A stretch of DNA of 5,924 nucleotides from an uncultured bacterium (GCA_905215105.1 CAJMOI010000125.1:1-5924), one strand, 5' to 3'. Numbered from the stretch's first letter, positions 1 to 5,924 are shown. Program-made: numbers and translations. The notes: generated by a model not told the origin, from the letters alone.

Positions 1-195
1 AACAACGGAAACCATCACCGCCAAAACGACGGATTATCTGAATCTGCGCAAGGGCGCAGGAATGTCCTATGATATCATTCTCACCATTACCAAAGGCGCT
101 ACGGTAACAGTGCTGGATAACAGCAACAAAAGCTGGGCCAAGGTGAAGATTTCTTCCGGTGTTCAGGGCTGGTGTAGTAAGGAATATCTGGAATT
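1..195 (+). repeat. SH3b coding repeat, copy A
   Basis: Direct repeat with 472-666 at an offset of 471 bp (157 codons). By my count about 165 of 195 bases match, and about 59 of the first 64 residues are identical. Most base differences fall at third codon positions and are silent. The copy starts at the window edge exactly where copy A' starts, so further copies may lie upstream. It encodes the first visible SH3b domain. Confidence 0.88.
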
Positions 196-2326
196 TTCGT
201 CAGATTCCGACCCGACGCCTACGCCCAAGCCCACACCGACTCCCACTCCTATGCCAACAGTTGCACCGGTGACAACAGCGACCACTACGGACTATTTGAA
301 TCTGCGTACAGGTCCCGGAACCTCTTACAGCGTTATTGTCACCATGGCAAAGGGCGACAAAGTGACCATTCTGGACAACAGCAATAAAAACTGGGCAAAA
401 GTCAAAACCCGTGATGGCCGTCAGGGATGGTGCAGCAAGGAATATCTGAAATATTCCGGCAGTTCCGGCGGAACAACGGAAACTATCACCGCCAAAACCA
501 CCGACTATCTGAATCTGCGCAAGGGTGCAGGAATGTCCTATGATGTGATTCTCACCATCACTAAGGGCGCAACCGTCACCGTTCTGGATAACAGCAATGC
601 AGATTGGGCCAAGGTCAAAACGTCTTCCGGCGTACAGGGTTGGTGCAGTAAGGAATATCTGCAATTCTCTGATGAAGGCAGCTCTACGCCTACTCCCAAG
701 CCCACCTCCACACCGACGCCCTCCAAACAGTACGTCCGCACTACCACGGCTGTCAACTTCCGTACCGGTCCGGGCACCAATTACTCGATTATCCGCACTC
801 TGGCTACCGGAACTGTTCTGACGGTTGTGGATAAATCCAACTTCGGCTGGATGCAGGTTATGGATTCTTCCGGAATCAAGGGCTATGTTTCCACGGAATA
901 CCTCCAGTCTGTCAGCGGCAGCGGTATTTCCATCAATCTGTCCCATACCAGTGTGACCATTCCGGCATTGACCACCATTTATACCACCGGAACCGCTTCT
1001 GTTTCCGGTATGTCCGTCAGCTGGAGCAGCAGCAATTCCAAAGTGGCAACTGTCCAGAACGGTTATATCTATGGCGTTGCACCGGGAACCGCTACCATTA
1101 CTGCTTCTGCCGGTGATGCAAAAGCTACCTGCAAAGTCACGGTGACTGCCGCTTCTCCGGTAAAATCCGTTTACAGTGACCCCAATGTTGTTTTGGCTGG
1201 AAAATCCGTCAATCTGATGGCCATTACTGATACTGCACGGGAAGCAGTTAAATTTGTGGTCAACACCGGTGGTTCAGAAAAGAGCTACACCGTTAAAACG
1301 TACACTTCTGAAAATGTCTCTGCCAGCAATGGACTGGCCGCCAATAAAACCCGTGTTTGGAAGCAGTCCGCTACATTCTCCAATCCCGGAACCTATAAGG
1401 TCAAGGTCTATTCCCAGCAAAACGGCAAAATGAGTTCTGAGTACAAAGAGATGACCGTGTTTGTGGTTTCCACTATGTCGGGCACTTCTTCTGAAAGCCG
1501 CCGGATCAGCGATGAGATGCTGGAGATCATCAGCGAAATGGAAGGATACAGCGCCGGCGTTTATCCCGATACGCTGGCTTATAACATCCCCACGCTGGGA
1601 TACGGCTATGTGCTGAGTAAAGGTGAAATTTTCTATAATAACCTGACAAAACGGGAAGCATGGGCGCTTCTGTGTAATGCAATCAATACCCGTTCTTATA
1701 CCAGCGAGGTAAACCGCTTTATTGCCAATAACGATCTGCTTGCCAATCAGTCTCAGTTTGATTCCATGGTCAGCTTCTCCTACAATGTGGGCGCCGGATA
1801 CTGGAACAACAGTTCAGCCGCCTTTGATCTGAGAGGAATCATCTTAAATGCTGTGCAGCCGCCGAAAATTGCTTCCGGCAGTTCGGTGGGAGCCAAGACC
1901 ACTGCGTCTGCGACCGTTTACAAGAGTGCTTCCGACACCAGCGGAAAGGTGACGACCCTGAGTAAAGGAACTTCTGTTTCTGTTCTGGCGACCAAATATG
2001 AGGATGACAGCGGTGAAATGTGGTATCAGGTCAAAACTTCTTCCGGTGCAAAAGGCTGGGCGAGAGGGGCGTATATTTCCTTCAATAACGCTTCCAGTCT
2101 GACCCATGACCTGAAATACACCGACGCCGTTGCGTTTGGCACGGAAATGCTGGCATGGCATAAAGCCGGCGGCGTCTGCCTGCCAGGTTTGCTCTATCGC
2201 CGTCTGGCGGAAGCCAAGGTTTATTCCTTTGCAAATTACGATGAGGCCCATATGTCCAGCGCCAATTATCGCCGCAATACCTACGGATATTATTATCCCA
2301 GCTGTCTGGCACAGTACGAACGCTGA
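2..2326 (+). CDS. Modular SH3b/Big2/GH24 lysozyme (cell-wall hydrolase), 5'-truncated
   Basis: The frame is open from base 2 to the TGA at 2324-2326, giving 774 visible residues; the true start is upstream. Residue 1 here is the codon at base 2. Bacterial SH3 (SH3b) domains lie at about 6-63, 93-152, 163-220 and 244-303, each with the NLR/NFR-x-GxG opening and a GW/GY-x-S-x-EYL ending. PTPTPKP-type linkers follow domains 1 and 3. A Big2 domain (309-383; WSSSN, VAPGTATITA) and an unassigned Ig-like segment (384-490) follow. A GH24 lysozyme domain begins near 501, with candidate catalytic E514, D523 and T531 (EG-x7-D, then TLGYG) and SYNVGAG near 593-599; it ends with W719-x-KAGG-x-x-LPGL-x-x-RR-x-AEA. 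A fifth SH3b (631-694) interrupts it. GH24 enzymes cleave the MurNAc-GlcNAc bond of peptidoglycan, and SH3b domains usually bind wall peptides, so I infer a secreted or surface muramidase (autolysin, anti-competitor enzyme or domesticated endolysin). No signal peptide can be seen. The domain calls are firm; the biological role is not. Confidence 0.9.
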   Translation, partial: TTETITAKTTDYLNLRKGAGMSYDIILTITKGATVTVLDNSNKSWAKVKISSGVQGWCSKEYLEFSSDSDPTPTPKPTPTPTPMPTVAPVTTATTTDYLNLRTGPGTSYSVIVTMAKGDKVTILDNSNKNWAKVKTRDGRQGWCSKEYLKYSGSSGGTTETITAKTTDYLNLRKGAGMSYDVILTITKGATVTVLDNSNADWAKVKTSSGVQGWCSKEYLQFSDEGSSTPTPKPTSTPTPSKQYVRTTTAVNFRTGPGTNYSIIRTLATGTVLTVVDKSNFGWMQVMDSSGIKGYVSTEYLQSVSGSGISINLSHTSVTIPALTTIYTTGTASVSGMSVSWSSSNSKVATVQNGYIYGVAPGTATITASAGDAKATCKVTVTAASPVKSVYSDPNVVLAGKSVNLMAITDTAREAVKFVVNTGGSEKSYTVKTYTSENVSASNGLAANKTRVWKQSATFSNPGTYKVKVYSQQNGKMSSEYKEMTVFVVSTMSGTSSESRRISDEMLEIISEMEGYSAGVYPDTLAYNIPTLGYGYVLSKGEIFYNNLTKREAWALLCNAINTRSYTSEVNRFIANNDLLANQSQFDSMVSFSYNVGAGYWNNSSAAFDLRGIILNAVQPPKIASGSSVGAKTTASATVYKSASDTSGKVTTLSKGTSVSVLATKYEDDSGEMWYQVKTSSGAKGWARGAYISFNNASSLTHDLKYTDAVAFGTEMLAWHKAGGVCLPGLLYRRLAEAKVYSFANYDEAHMSSANYRRNTYGYYYPSCLAQYER
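472..666 (+). repeat. SH3b coding repeat, copy A'
   Basis: Second copy of the 1-195 repeat. Both copies are followed by a Pro/Thr linker, while the SH3b between them (about 278-454) is more diverged and ends in a short Ser/Gly linker. The higher-order unit therefore seems to be two SH3b domains plus both linkers. Confidence 0.88.
1502..2227 (+). other. GH24 lysozyme domain split by an inserted SH3b domain
   Basis: The N-terminal part (about 1502-1861) carries the catalytic Glu codon at 1541, Asp at 1568 and Thr at 1592, then the T-K-R-E-A-W-A-L-L helix and the SYNVGAG stretch. The family's C-terminal signature, W-x-KAGG-x-x-LPGL-x-x-RR-x-AEA, appears only after about 1892-2083. That intervening stretch reads as a complete SH3b domain (ATVYKSAS start, MWYQVKTSSGAKGW core, GAYI end). 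In ordinary GH24 proteins these two parts are separated only by a short loop and helix, so the SH3b appears inserted in the C-terminal lobe. This is read from motifs, not from an alignment or structure. Confidence 0.72.
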
Positions 2327-2339
2327 CACGCAGGACAGA

Positions 2340-2387
2340 CAGGGGCTCAAAGTGCAGGAATTCTGCCGTTGAGCCCCTGATTTTTTT
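2340..2387 (+). terminator. Intrinsic terminator after the lysozyme gene
   Basis: An 11-bp perfect stem pairs 2340-2350 (CAGGGGCTCAA) with 2369-2379 (TTGAGCCCCTG). The 18-nt loop can fold further (GCAG 2354-2357 with CTGC 2363-2366). Seven T residues at 2381-2387 follow at once. It lies 14 bp after the lysozyme stop and before the next promoter. The reverse strand has no T-run after the stem, so it should act in one direction. Confidence 0.95.
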
Positions 2388-2413
2388 GAAACCATTAGAA
2401 ACTGGTTTTTACA

Positions 2414-2442
2414 TTGCAATCCCTCAGTGTTTCCGGTATAAT
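2414..2442 (+). promoter_or_regulatory. Sigma-A-type promoter of the radical SAM operon
   Basis: The -35 candidate is TTGCAA at 2414-2419 (4 of 6 matches to TTGACA). The -10 is a perfect TATAAT at 2437-2442, with a 17-bp spacer. Transcription would start near 2449, giving a leader of about 90 nt before the ATG at 2540. Its place just after the terminator supports the call. Confidence 0.82.
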
Positions 2443-2454
2443 AAAACTTTAAGG

Positions 2455-2519
2455 GCGATGCATTACTATCGCAGAGAGAAACAAACTGAAAACCTGTCCC
2501 TCTTTTGGGAAGTATTTCA
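2455..2519 (+). promoter_or_regulatory. Leader RNA with two possible hairpins
   Basis: Hairpin 1 pairs GCGAT at 2455-2459 with ATCGC at 2468-2472, only a few bases after the inferred transcription start. Hairpin 2 is imperfect: TGAAA 2487-2491 pairs with TTTCA 2515-2519, and TCCC 2497-2500 with GGGA 2507-2510 around a TCTTTT loop. It ends 8 nt before the GGGAG ribosome binding site at 2528-2532. I recognise no riboswitch class, and the leader is too short for a cobalamin riboswitch. A regulatory role is inference. Confidence 0.3.
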
Positions 2520-2539
2520 AATAGAACGGGAGAAATGAA

Positions 2540-4393
2540 ATGAATCCAGCACTCGAAAAGATTCTGGCAAAGGTTCAGAAACCCGGCCGTTATGTTGGCG
2601 GGGAAGAGAACAGCATTGTAAAAGACAAGTCAAAAATCAAAACCCGATTTGCCTTCTGTTTTCCGGACACCTATGAAATCGGCATGTCCCATCTGGGCAT
2701 GAAGATTCTGTATGGGCTGTTTAACCAAAGGGAGGATATCTGGTGCGAGCGTGTGTTTGCTCCCTGGCTGGACATGGAAGAGCTGATGCGGAAAAACGGC
2801 GTAAAGCTCTATGGTCTGGAAAGCGGAGACCCCATCTGTGATTTTGATTTTGTCGGGTTTACGCTGCAATATGAATTGAGCTTTACTAATGTGCTGAATA
2901 TGCTGGATCTGGGCGGTGTGCCGGTACGCAATGACCAGCGTGGGGAAAATGACCCCATTGTAGTAGCAGGCGGCCCCTGTGCCTGTAATCCGGAACCGTT
3001 GGCAGATTTCATCGACATCTTTTTCCTGGGAGCAGGAGAAGAAGTCGATTTGGAAGTAATGGACCTGTACCAGAAATGCAAAGAGGAAGGGAAGAGCCGA
3101 AAAGAATTTTTGCGGCTGGCCTCTCAAATCGAAAGTGTGTATGTTCCGTCTCTGTATCAGGTAGAATATCACAATGACGGTACTATCAAGGAAGTGACGC
3201 CGCTGGAAGGCGCACCGGCGACCGTTCGCAAGCGGGTTGTTCTTGATCTGGATAACGCCTATTATCCCAAAAGCTTTGTGGTGCCTTTTCTGGACGTGGT
3301 ACACAATCGCGCAGTGGCGGAGGTTTTCCGCGGCTGTATCCGGGGCTGCCGCTTCTGTCAGGCCGGATTCATTTACCGTCCGGTCATCGAAAAGTCTGTG
3401 GAGACGGTGAGCCGTCAATGCCGTGATCTGTGCGCCTCTACCGGCTATAATGAAGTTTCCCTTTCTTCTCTGAGTACCAGTGACTACTCCAAAATCAACG
3501 AGCTGTTGGATGAGCTTCTCACTTGGACCAAAGACGATATGGTGAATGTGTCCCTGCCTTCTCTCCGGGTAGATGGTTTTTCCACCGAACTGACAGACAA
3601 AATTAAGACCGTGCGGAAAAGCGGCCTGACCTTCGCGCCGGAAGCAGGTACCCAGCGTCTGCGGGACGTCATCAATAAAAATGTAAAAGAAGAAGAACTG
3701 ATGAAGACTATGGATGTGGCCTTCGGTGCAGGCTGGAACCGGGTAAAGCTCTATTTTATGATTGGCCTTCCCACCGAAACCGACGAGGACGTGGTGGGGA
3801 TTACCCGTCTGGGACAGGCTGTGGTAGATGCTTACTACAAAAACGCCAAGAAACCCAAAGGGCAGAGCGTCAGTGTCACCGTGAGTGCCGCTGCCTTTGT
3901 TCCCAAACCCTTTACCCCCTTCCAGTGGGAACCGCAGGATACCATGGAGGAATTCCAGCGCAAGCAGCATTTACTGAAAAGCTCCATTACCACCCGTAAG
4001 CTGACGGTGAATTACCATGCAGCAGATACCAGCTTTGTGGAGGCCGTCTTTGCAAGAGGCGACCGGAAGCTGTGTGCGGCCATGGAAGAGGCTTGGAAGC
4101 GTGGTTTCCGCTTTGACGGATGGGACGACTGTTTCTCCATGGAAAAGTGGATGGAGGTTTTTGAAGCAGTGGGAATTGATCCGGCATTTTATGCCAACCG
4201 CCGCCGCAGCTTCGATGAAGTGCTTCCCTGGGATCATCTGGATTACGGTATTAAAAAAGAGTTTTTGATGGAAGAATGCAAAAAGGCATATGGGAACACG
4301 ACAACTCCCAACTGCCGGGAAAAATGCTCCGCCTGTGGAGCCGCTTGCTTCAAAGGAGGAATTTGTGTTGAAAAACGTCCGAGTGTGGTTTGA
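2540..4393 (+). CDS. B12-binding-type radical SAM protein, TIGR03960-like
   Basis: This 617-residue protein has full length and typical order for the TIGR03960 family. Residues 35-180 form a Rossmann-like region of the B12-binding type (FCFPDTYEIGMSHLGMKILY, VAGGPCACNPEP, FFLGAGEE); I do not see the classical DxHxxG cobalamin motif. The radical SAM core starts near 255 with C266-x3-C270-x2-C273, which binds the [4Fe-4S] cluster that splits SAM. FAPEAGTQRLRD and YFMIGLPTETDED are further core motifs. The C-terminus has a second cysteine cluster, C592-x3-C596-x2-C599-x3-C603-x5-C609, possibly holding another metal site. The start is chosen for the GGGAG at 2528-2532, 7 nt upstream, and the family-like N-terminus MNPALEKIL. 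It is the first gene of the probable operon and overlaps its partner DUF2344 gene. The substrate and reaction are unknown; the enzyme class is confident. Confidence 0.93.
   Translation: MNPALEKILAKVQKPGRYVGGEENSIVKDKSKIKTRFAFCFPDTYEIGMSHLGMKILYGLFNQREDIWCERVFAPWLDMEELMRKNGVKLYGLESGDPICDFDFVGFTLQYELSFTNVLNMLDLGGVPVRNDQRGENDPIVVAGGPCACNPEPLADFIDIFFLGAGEEVDLEVMDLYQKCKEEGKSRKEFLRLASQIESVYVPSLYQVEYHNDGTIKEVTPLEGAPATVRKRVVLDLDNAYYPKSFVVPFLDVVHNRAVAEVFRGCIRGCRFCQAGFIYRPVIEKSVETVSRQCRDLCASTGYNEVSLSSLSTSDYSKINELLDELLTWTKDDMVNVSLPSLRVDGFSTELTDKIKTVRKSGLTFAPEAGTQRLRDVINKNVKEEELMKTMDVAFGAGWNRVKLYFMIGLPTETDEDVVGITRLGQAVVDAYYKNAKKPKGQSVSVTVSAAAFVPKPFTPFQWEPQDTMEEFQRKQHLLKSSITTRKLTVNYHAADTSFVEAVFARGDRKLCAAMEEAWKRGFRFDGWDDCFSMEKWMEVFEAVGIDPAFYANRRRSFDEVLPWDHLDYGIKKEFLMEECKKAYGNTTTPNCREKCSACGAACFKGGICVEKRPSVV
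4352..4370 (+). promoter_or_regulatory. Shine-Dalgarno and TTG start of the DUF2344 gene inside the upstream gene
   Basis: AAAGGAGG at 4352-4359 is close to a perfect anti-16S match and lies 8 nt before TTG 4368-4370. A GTG at 4365-4367 is 5 nt away and is the alternative start. An in-frame ATG at 4290 has no comparable site and would add about 26 residues not expected in the family. The site lies in the last codons of the radical SAM gene, so translation of the two is probably coupled. Confidence 0.75.
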
Positions 4394-5027
4394 AAAGAAA
4401 GACACGGCCCGTTACATTTCCCATCTGGATCTGAACCGGTGTATGTCCCGGGCACTCCATAAAACAAAGCTTCCGGTGTGGTATACGGAAGGATTTCATC
4501 CCCATATTTTTCTGACCATCACCATGCCCCTGTCTTTGGGAATGATTGGTTTGCGGGAATCCATGGATATTCGTCTGTTGGAAGAAGTTCCCGATGAAGA
4601 GATCATCGAAAAGCTCAATGCAGCTCTTCCGCTGGATATTCATGTGTACGGTGTGACAGAGCCTGTCATGAAGCCCTGTGAAGTGGGATTTGCAACCTAC
4701 GAAATCGATTATGAAGTGGAAAATCGCACGGCTGAACAGGCAAAAGAAGAGATCATGGAGCTTTTGTCCCGGGAGGAAATCCTGGTGACCAAGCATACAA
4801 AGCGCGGCCCCAAAGAGTTTGACATCCGTCCGTATTTTGCGGATATGCAGCTGGAAATCCGCGAAGATGGCTGGCTGCATACCTCTCTGACACTGCCCAT
4901 CAGTGTGAATGGCGGCGTCAATCCCGGTTTGCTGAAAATGGCAGCAGAACGGTATGTAGGATTGGAATTGTATGAGCGGATTACCAGAACGGGATTGTAT
5001 AATGAGAAAATGGAACCGTTTGCCTAA
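4368..5027 (+). CDS. Radical SAM-linked protein, DUF2344/TIGR03936-like
   Basis: Using the TTG start the product has 219 residues, a usual length for the family, and begins MKNVRVWFEKK. Recognisable family segments are ARYISHLDLNR (14-24), PVWYTEGFHPH (36-46) and the PLSLG stretch that follows. A KRGPKEFDIRP segment lies in the C-terminal half. I see no signal peptide or membrane span, so it is likely cytoplasmic. The family is known as a companion of the TIGR03960 radical SAM protein, either adjacent or fused to it. Here the two genes overlap by 26 nt (4368-4393), which fits co-translation and a complex or shared substrate. It has no cysteine cluster or other obvious catalytic motif; a role in substrate binding is inference. 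GTG at 4365 would add one residue. Confidence 0.9.
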   Translation: MKNVRVWFEKKDTARYISHLDLNRCMSRALHKTKLPVWYTEGFHPHIFLTITMPLSLGMIGLRESMDIRLLEEVPDEEIIEKLNAALPLDIHVYGVTEPVMKPCEVGFATYEIDYEVENRTAEQAKEEIMELLSREEILVTKHTKRGPKEFDIRPYFADMQLEIREDGWLHTSLTLPISVNGGVNPGLLKMAAERYVGLELYERITRTGLYNEKMEPFA

Positions 5028-5050
5028 CCGCGGTTGAGAAAGGAAAAACC

Positions 5051-5785
5051 ATGAATAACTATTACGACGATCCTGTATTCTTTGAAAAGTACAGCCAGAT
5101 GGGTCGTTCTATCAATGGATTGGCAGGAGCTGGTGAATGGGAATCCCTGCAAAAAATGCTCCCGGATTTTCAGGGGAAAAGCGTTTTAGATTTGGGATGC
5201 GGGTATGGATGGCATTGCCTGTATGCCGCAGAACAGGGAGCCAGCAGAGTTTTAGGAATTGATCTTTCAGAAAAAATGCTGGAAGTCGCCCAAAAGAAAG
5301 CAAAAGACGCTGGGACAAACGTCATTTCTTATCAGCGCATGGCTATGGAGGAATACGATTATCCGGCGAATTCGTTTGACGTAATCATCAGTTCTCTGGC
5401 TCTTCATTATGTATCGGATTTATCAGCTGTTTATCAAAAGGTATATGGTGCATTACGGCAGGGAGGCAAATTCGTTTTTTCAGTGGAACATCCGATTTTT
5501 ACCGCCTATGGGAATCAGGATTGGATTTATGATGAGGATGGAAAAATTCTCCACTGGCCGGTAGACCGTTATTTCGAGGAAGGAAATCGAGAAGCGATTT
5601 TCCTGGGAGAAACCGTTCAAAAACAACACCGCACACTGACGGGATGGATGCAGCCGCTTTTGGAGGCAGGTTTTCAAATTCGGCAGATTTGCGAACCCCA
5701 GCCGCCGGTGCATATGATGGATCTTCCGGGAATGAAAGATGAACTTCGCCGGCCGATGATGCTGTTAATTTCTGCTGAAAAATAA
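5051..5785 (+). CDS. Class I SAM-dependent methyltransferase (Methyltransf_11-like)
   Basis: The product has 244 residues and a Rossmann-fold methyltransferase core: motif I VLDLGCGYG at 45-53 binds SAM, D71 in GIDLSEKM is the expected ribose-binding acidic residue, and FDVIISSLALHYV (109-121) is motif IV. LRQGGKFVFSVEHP follows as the motif V-VI region. The C-terminal part (HRTLTGWMQPLLEAGF and PPVHMMDLPGM) probably forms the substrate lid. No membrane segment is visible. The start has AAAGGA at 5039-5044, 6 nt before the ATG. It lies 23 nt after the DUF2344 stop with no terminator between, so it is likely co-transcribed. The gene looks more AT-rich than its neighbours, with at least five TTA leucine codons against one I noticed in the longer radical SAM gene. 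It resembles general small-molecule methyltransferases of Clostridia and Bacteroidetes; the substrate cannot be told. Confidence 0.92.
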   Translation: MNNYYDDPVFFEKYSQMGRSINGLAGAGEWESLQKMLPDFQGKSVLDLGCGYGWHCLYAAEQGASRVLGIDLSEKMLEVAQKKAKDAGTNVISYQRMAMEEYDYPANSFDVIISSLALHYVSDLSAVYQKVYGALRQGGKFVFSVEHPIFTAYGNQDWIYDEDGKILHWPVDRYFEEGNREAIFLGETVQKQHRTLTGWMQPLLEAGFQIRQICEPQPPVHMMDLPGMKDELRRPMMLLISAEK

Positions 5786-5823
5786 CAAAAATGTTTCTTT
5801 ATCTTTCATATAGGCGTCAGATA

Positions 5824-5832
5824 TGATATAAT
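5824..5832 (+). promoter_or_regulatory. Extended -10 promoter for the last gene
   Basis: TGATATAAT at 5824-5832 is a perfect extended -10 (TGn plus TATAAT). No good -35 is present at the usual distance (TTTCAT at 5804-5809 is weak), which extended -10 promoters tolerate. Transcription would start near 5839, leaving a leader of about 40 nt. No terminator hairpin is visible between the methyltransferase stop and this site, so read-through is possible. Confidence 0.7.
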
Positions 5833-5878
5833 AAGACACAAAGGTTTACGATTTCTACACAGAAAGGTGAGAAGTAAA

Positions 5879-5924
5879 ATGAAACAGGACATGCTGGTAG
5901 TGGTAGATCTGGGCAGCACCCGGA
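5879..5924 (+). CDS. Start of a gene with an N-terminal VVVDLGST motif, 3'-truncated
   Basis: Only 15 codons are visible: MKQDMLVVVDLGSTR. AAAGGTGAG at 5863-5871 is a good ribosome binding site, about 8 nt before the ATG, and the promoter at 5824-5832 fits. A hydrophobic strand followed by DLGST suits the first strand of either a class I glutamine amidotransferase, as in GMP synthase (LVLDFGSQ-type start), or an actin/FGGY-kinase-like ATPase (phosphate-1 loop). The fragment is too short to decide. The existence of the gene is well supported; its function is not. Confidence 0.7.
   Translation, partial: MKQDMLVVVDLGSTR

Noticed and set aside
62..64. ATG as start of the lysozyme gene
   Set aside because: It lies inside the first SH3b domain (GAGMSYD), the frame is open to base 2, the matching Met in copy A' is internal, and no ribosome binding site precedes it.
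2535..2543. Two-codon reading frame (ATGAAATGA) overlapping the radical SAM start
   Set aside because: It is an overlap of A-rich start context rather than a plausible leader peptide, and the ribosome site spacing (2 nt) does not suit it.
2630..3970. Long open frame on the minus strand opposite the radical SAM gene
   Set aside because: It mirrors a strongly coding + strand gene, shows no recognisable domain and has no promoter or ribosome site of note. The minus-strand frames at 200-946 and 1844-2419 were rejected for the same reason.
4290..4292. ATG as start of the DUF2344 gene
   Set aside because: It would add residues that merely re-read the radical SAM C-terminus in another frame; the AAAGGAGG at 4352-4359 and the family-like N-terminus favour 4368 (or 4365).
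4998..5003. Perfect TATAAT upstream of the methyltransferase
   Set aside because: It lies in coding sequence of DUF2344, with no -35 at 16-19 bp and no TGn extension; likely chance, though a weak internal promoter cannot be excluded.
5026..5035. 10-bp palindrome AACCGCGGTT at the DUF2344 stop
   Set aside because: Too short to form a loop-bearing terminator, no T-run follows, and no repeat of it is seen elsewhere in the window.

Overview
The window looks like chromosomal DNA from an anaerobic Firmicute of the Clostridia, most likely a gut Oscillospiraceae/Ruminococcaceae-type organism. This rests on the protein families present (SH3b/Big2 secreted lysozyme, the radical SAM plus DUF2344 pair), strong AGGAGG-type ribosome binding sites, TATAAT promoters and a GC content near 50%. 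It is an inference; there is no 16S or other taxonomic marker. All genes I can support are on the + strand.

Layout. Bases 2-2326 hold the 3' part (774 codons) of a large modular cell-wall hydrolase: four bacterial SH3 domains joined by Pro/Thr linkers, a Big2 Ig-like domain, a second unassigned Ig-like segment, and a C-terminal GH24 (phage-type) lysozyme domain. A fifth SH3 domain appears to sit inside the lysozyme fold. The N-terminus, including any signal peptide, lies upstream of the window. A strong intrinsic terminator follows at 2340-2387.

Bases 2414-2442 carry a sigma-A-type promoter, followed by a ~90-nt leader with two possible hairpins. It drives what looks like a three-gene operon: a 617-aa B12-binding-type radical SAM protein (TIGR03960-like) at 2540-4393; its partner, the radical SAM-linked protein (DUF2344/TIGR03936-like), whose start overlaps the previous gene by 26 nt; and, after a 23-nt gap, a class I SAM-dependent methyltransferase at 5051-5785. 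The first two are known to travel together as neighbours or fusions, but their reaction is unknown to me. The methyltransferase may be only a passenger of the operon.

An extended -10 promoter at 5824-5832 then precedes a gene cut off after 15 codons at the window's end.

The strongest points for a second look are the SH3 domain apparently inserted into the GH24 catalytic domain, and the uncharacterised radical SAM/DUF2344 pair with an extra C-terminal cysteine cluster. I found no tRNA, rRNA, CRISPR, insertion sequence or attachment site.
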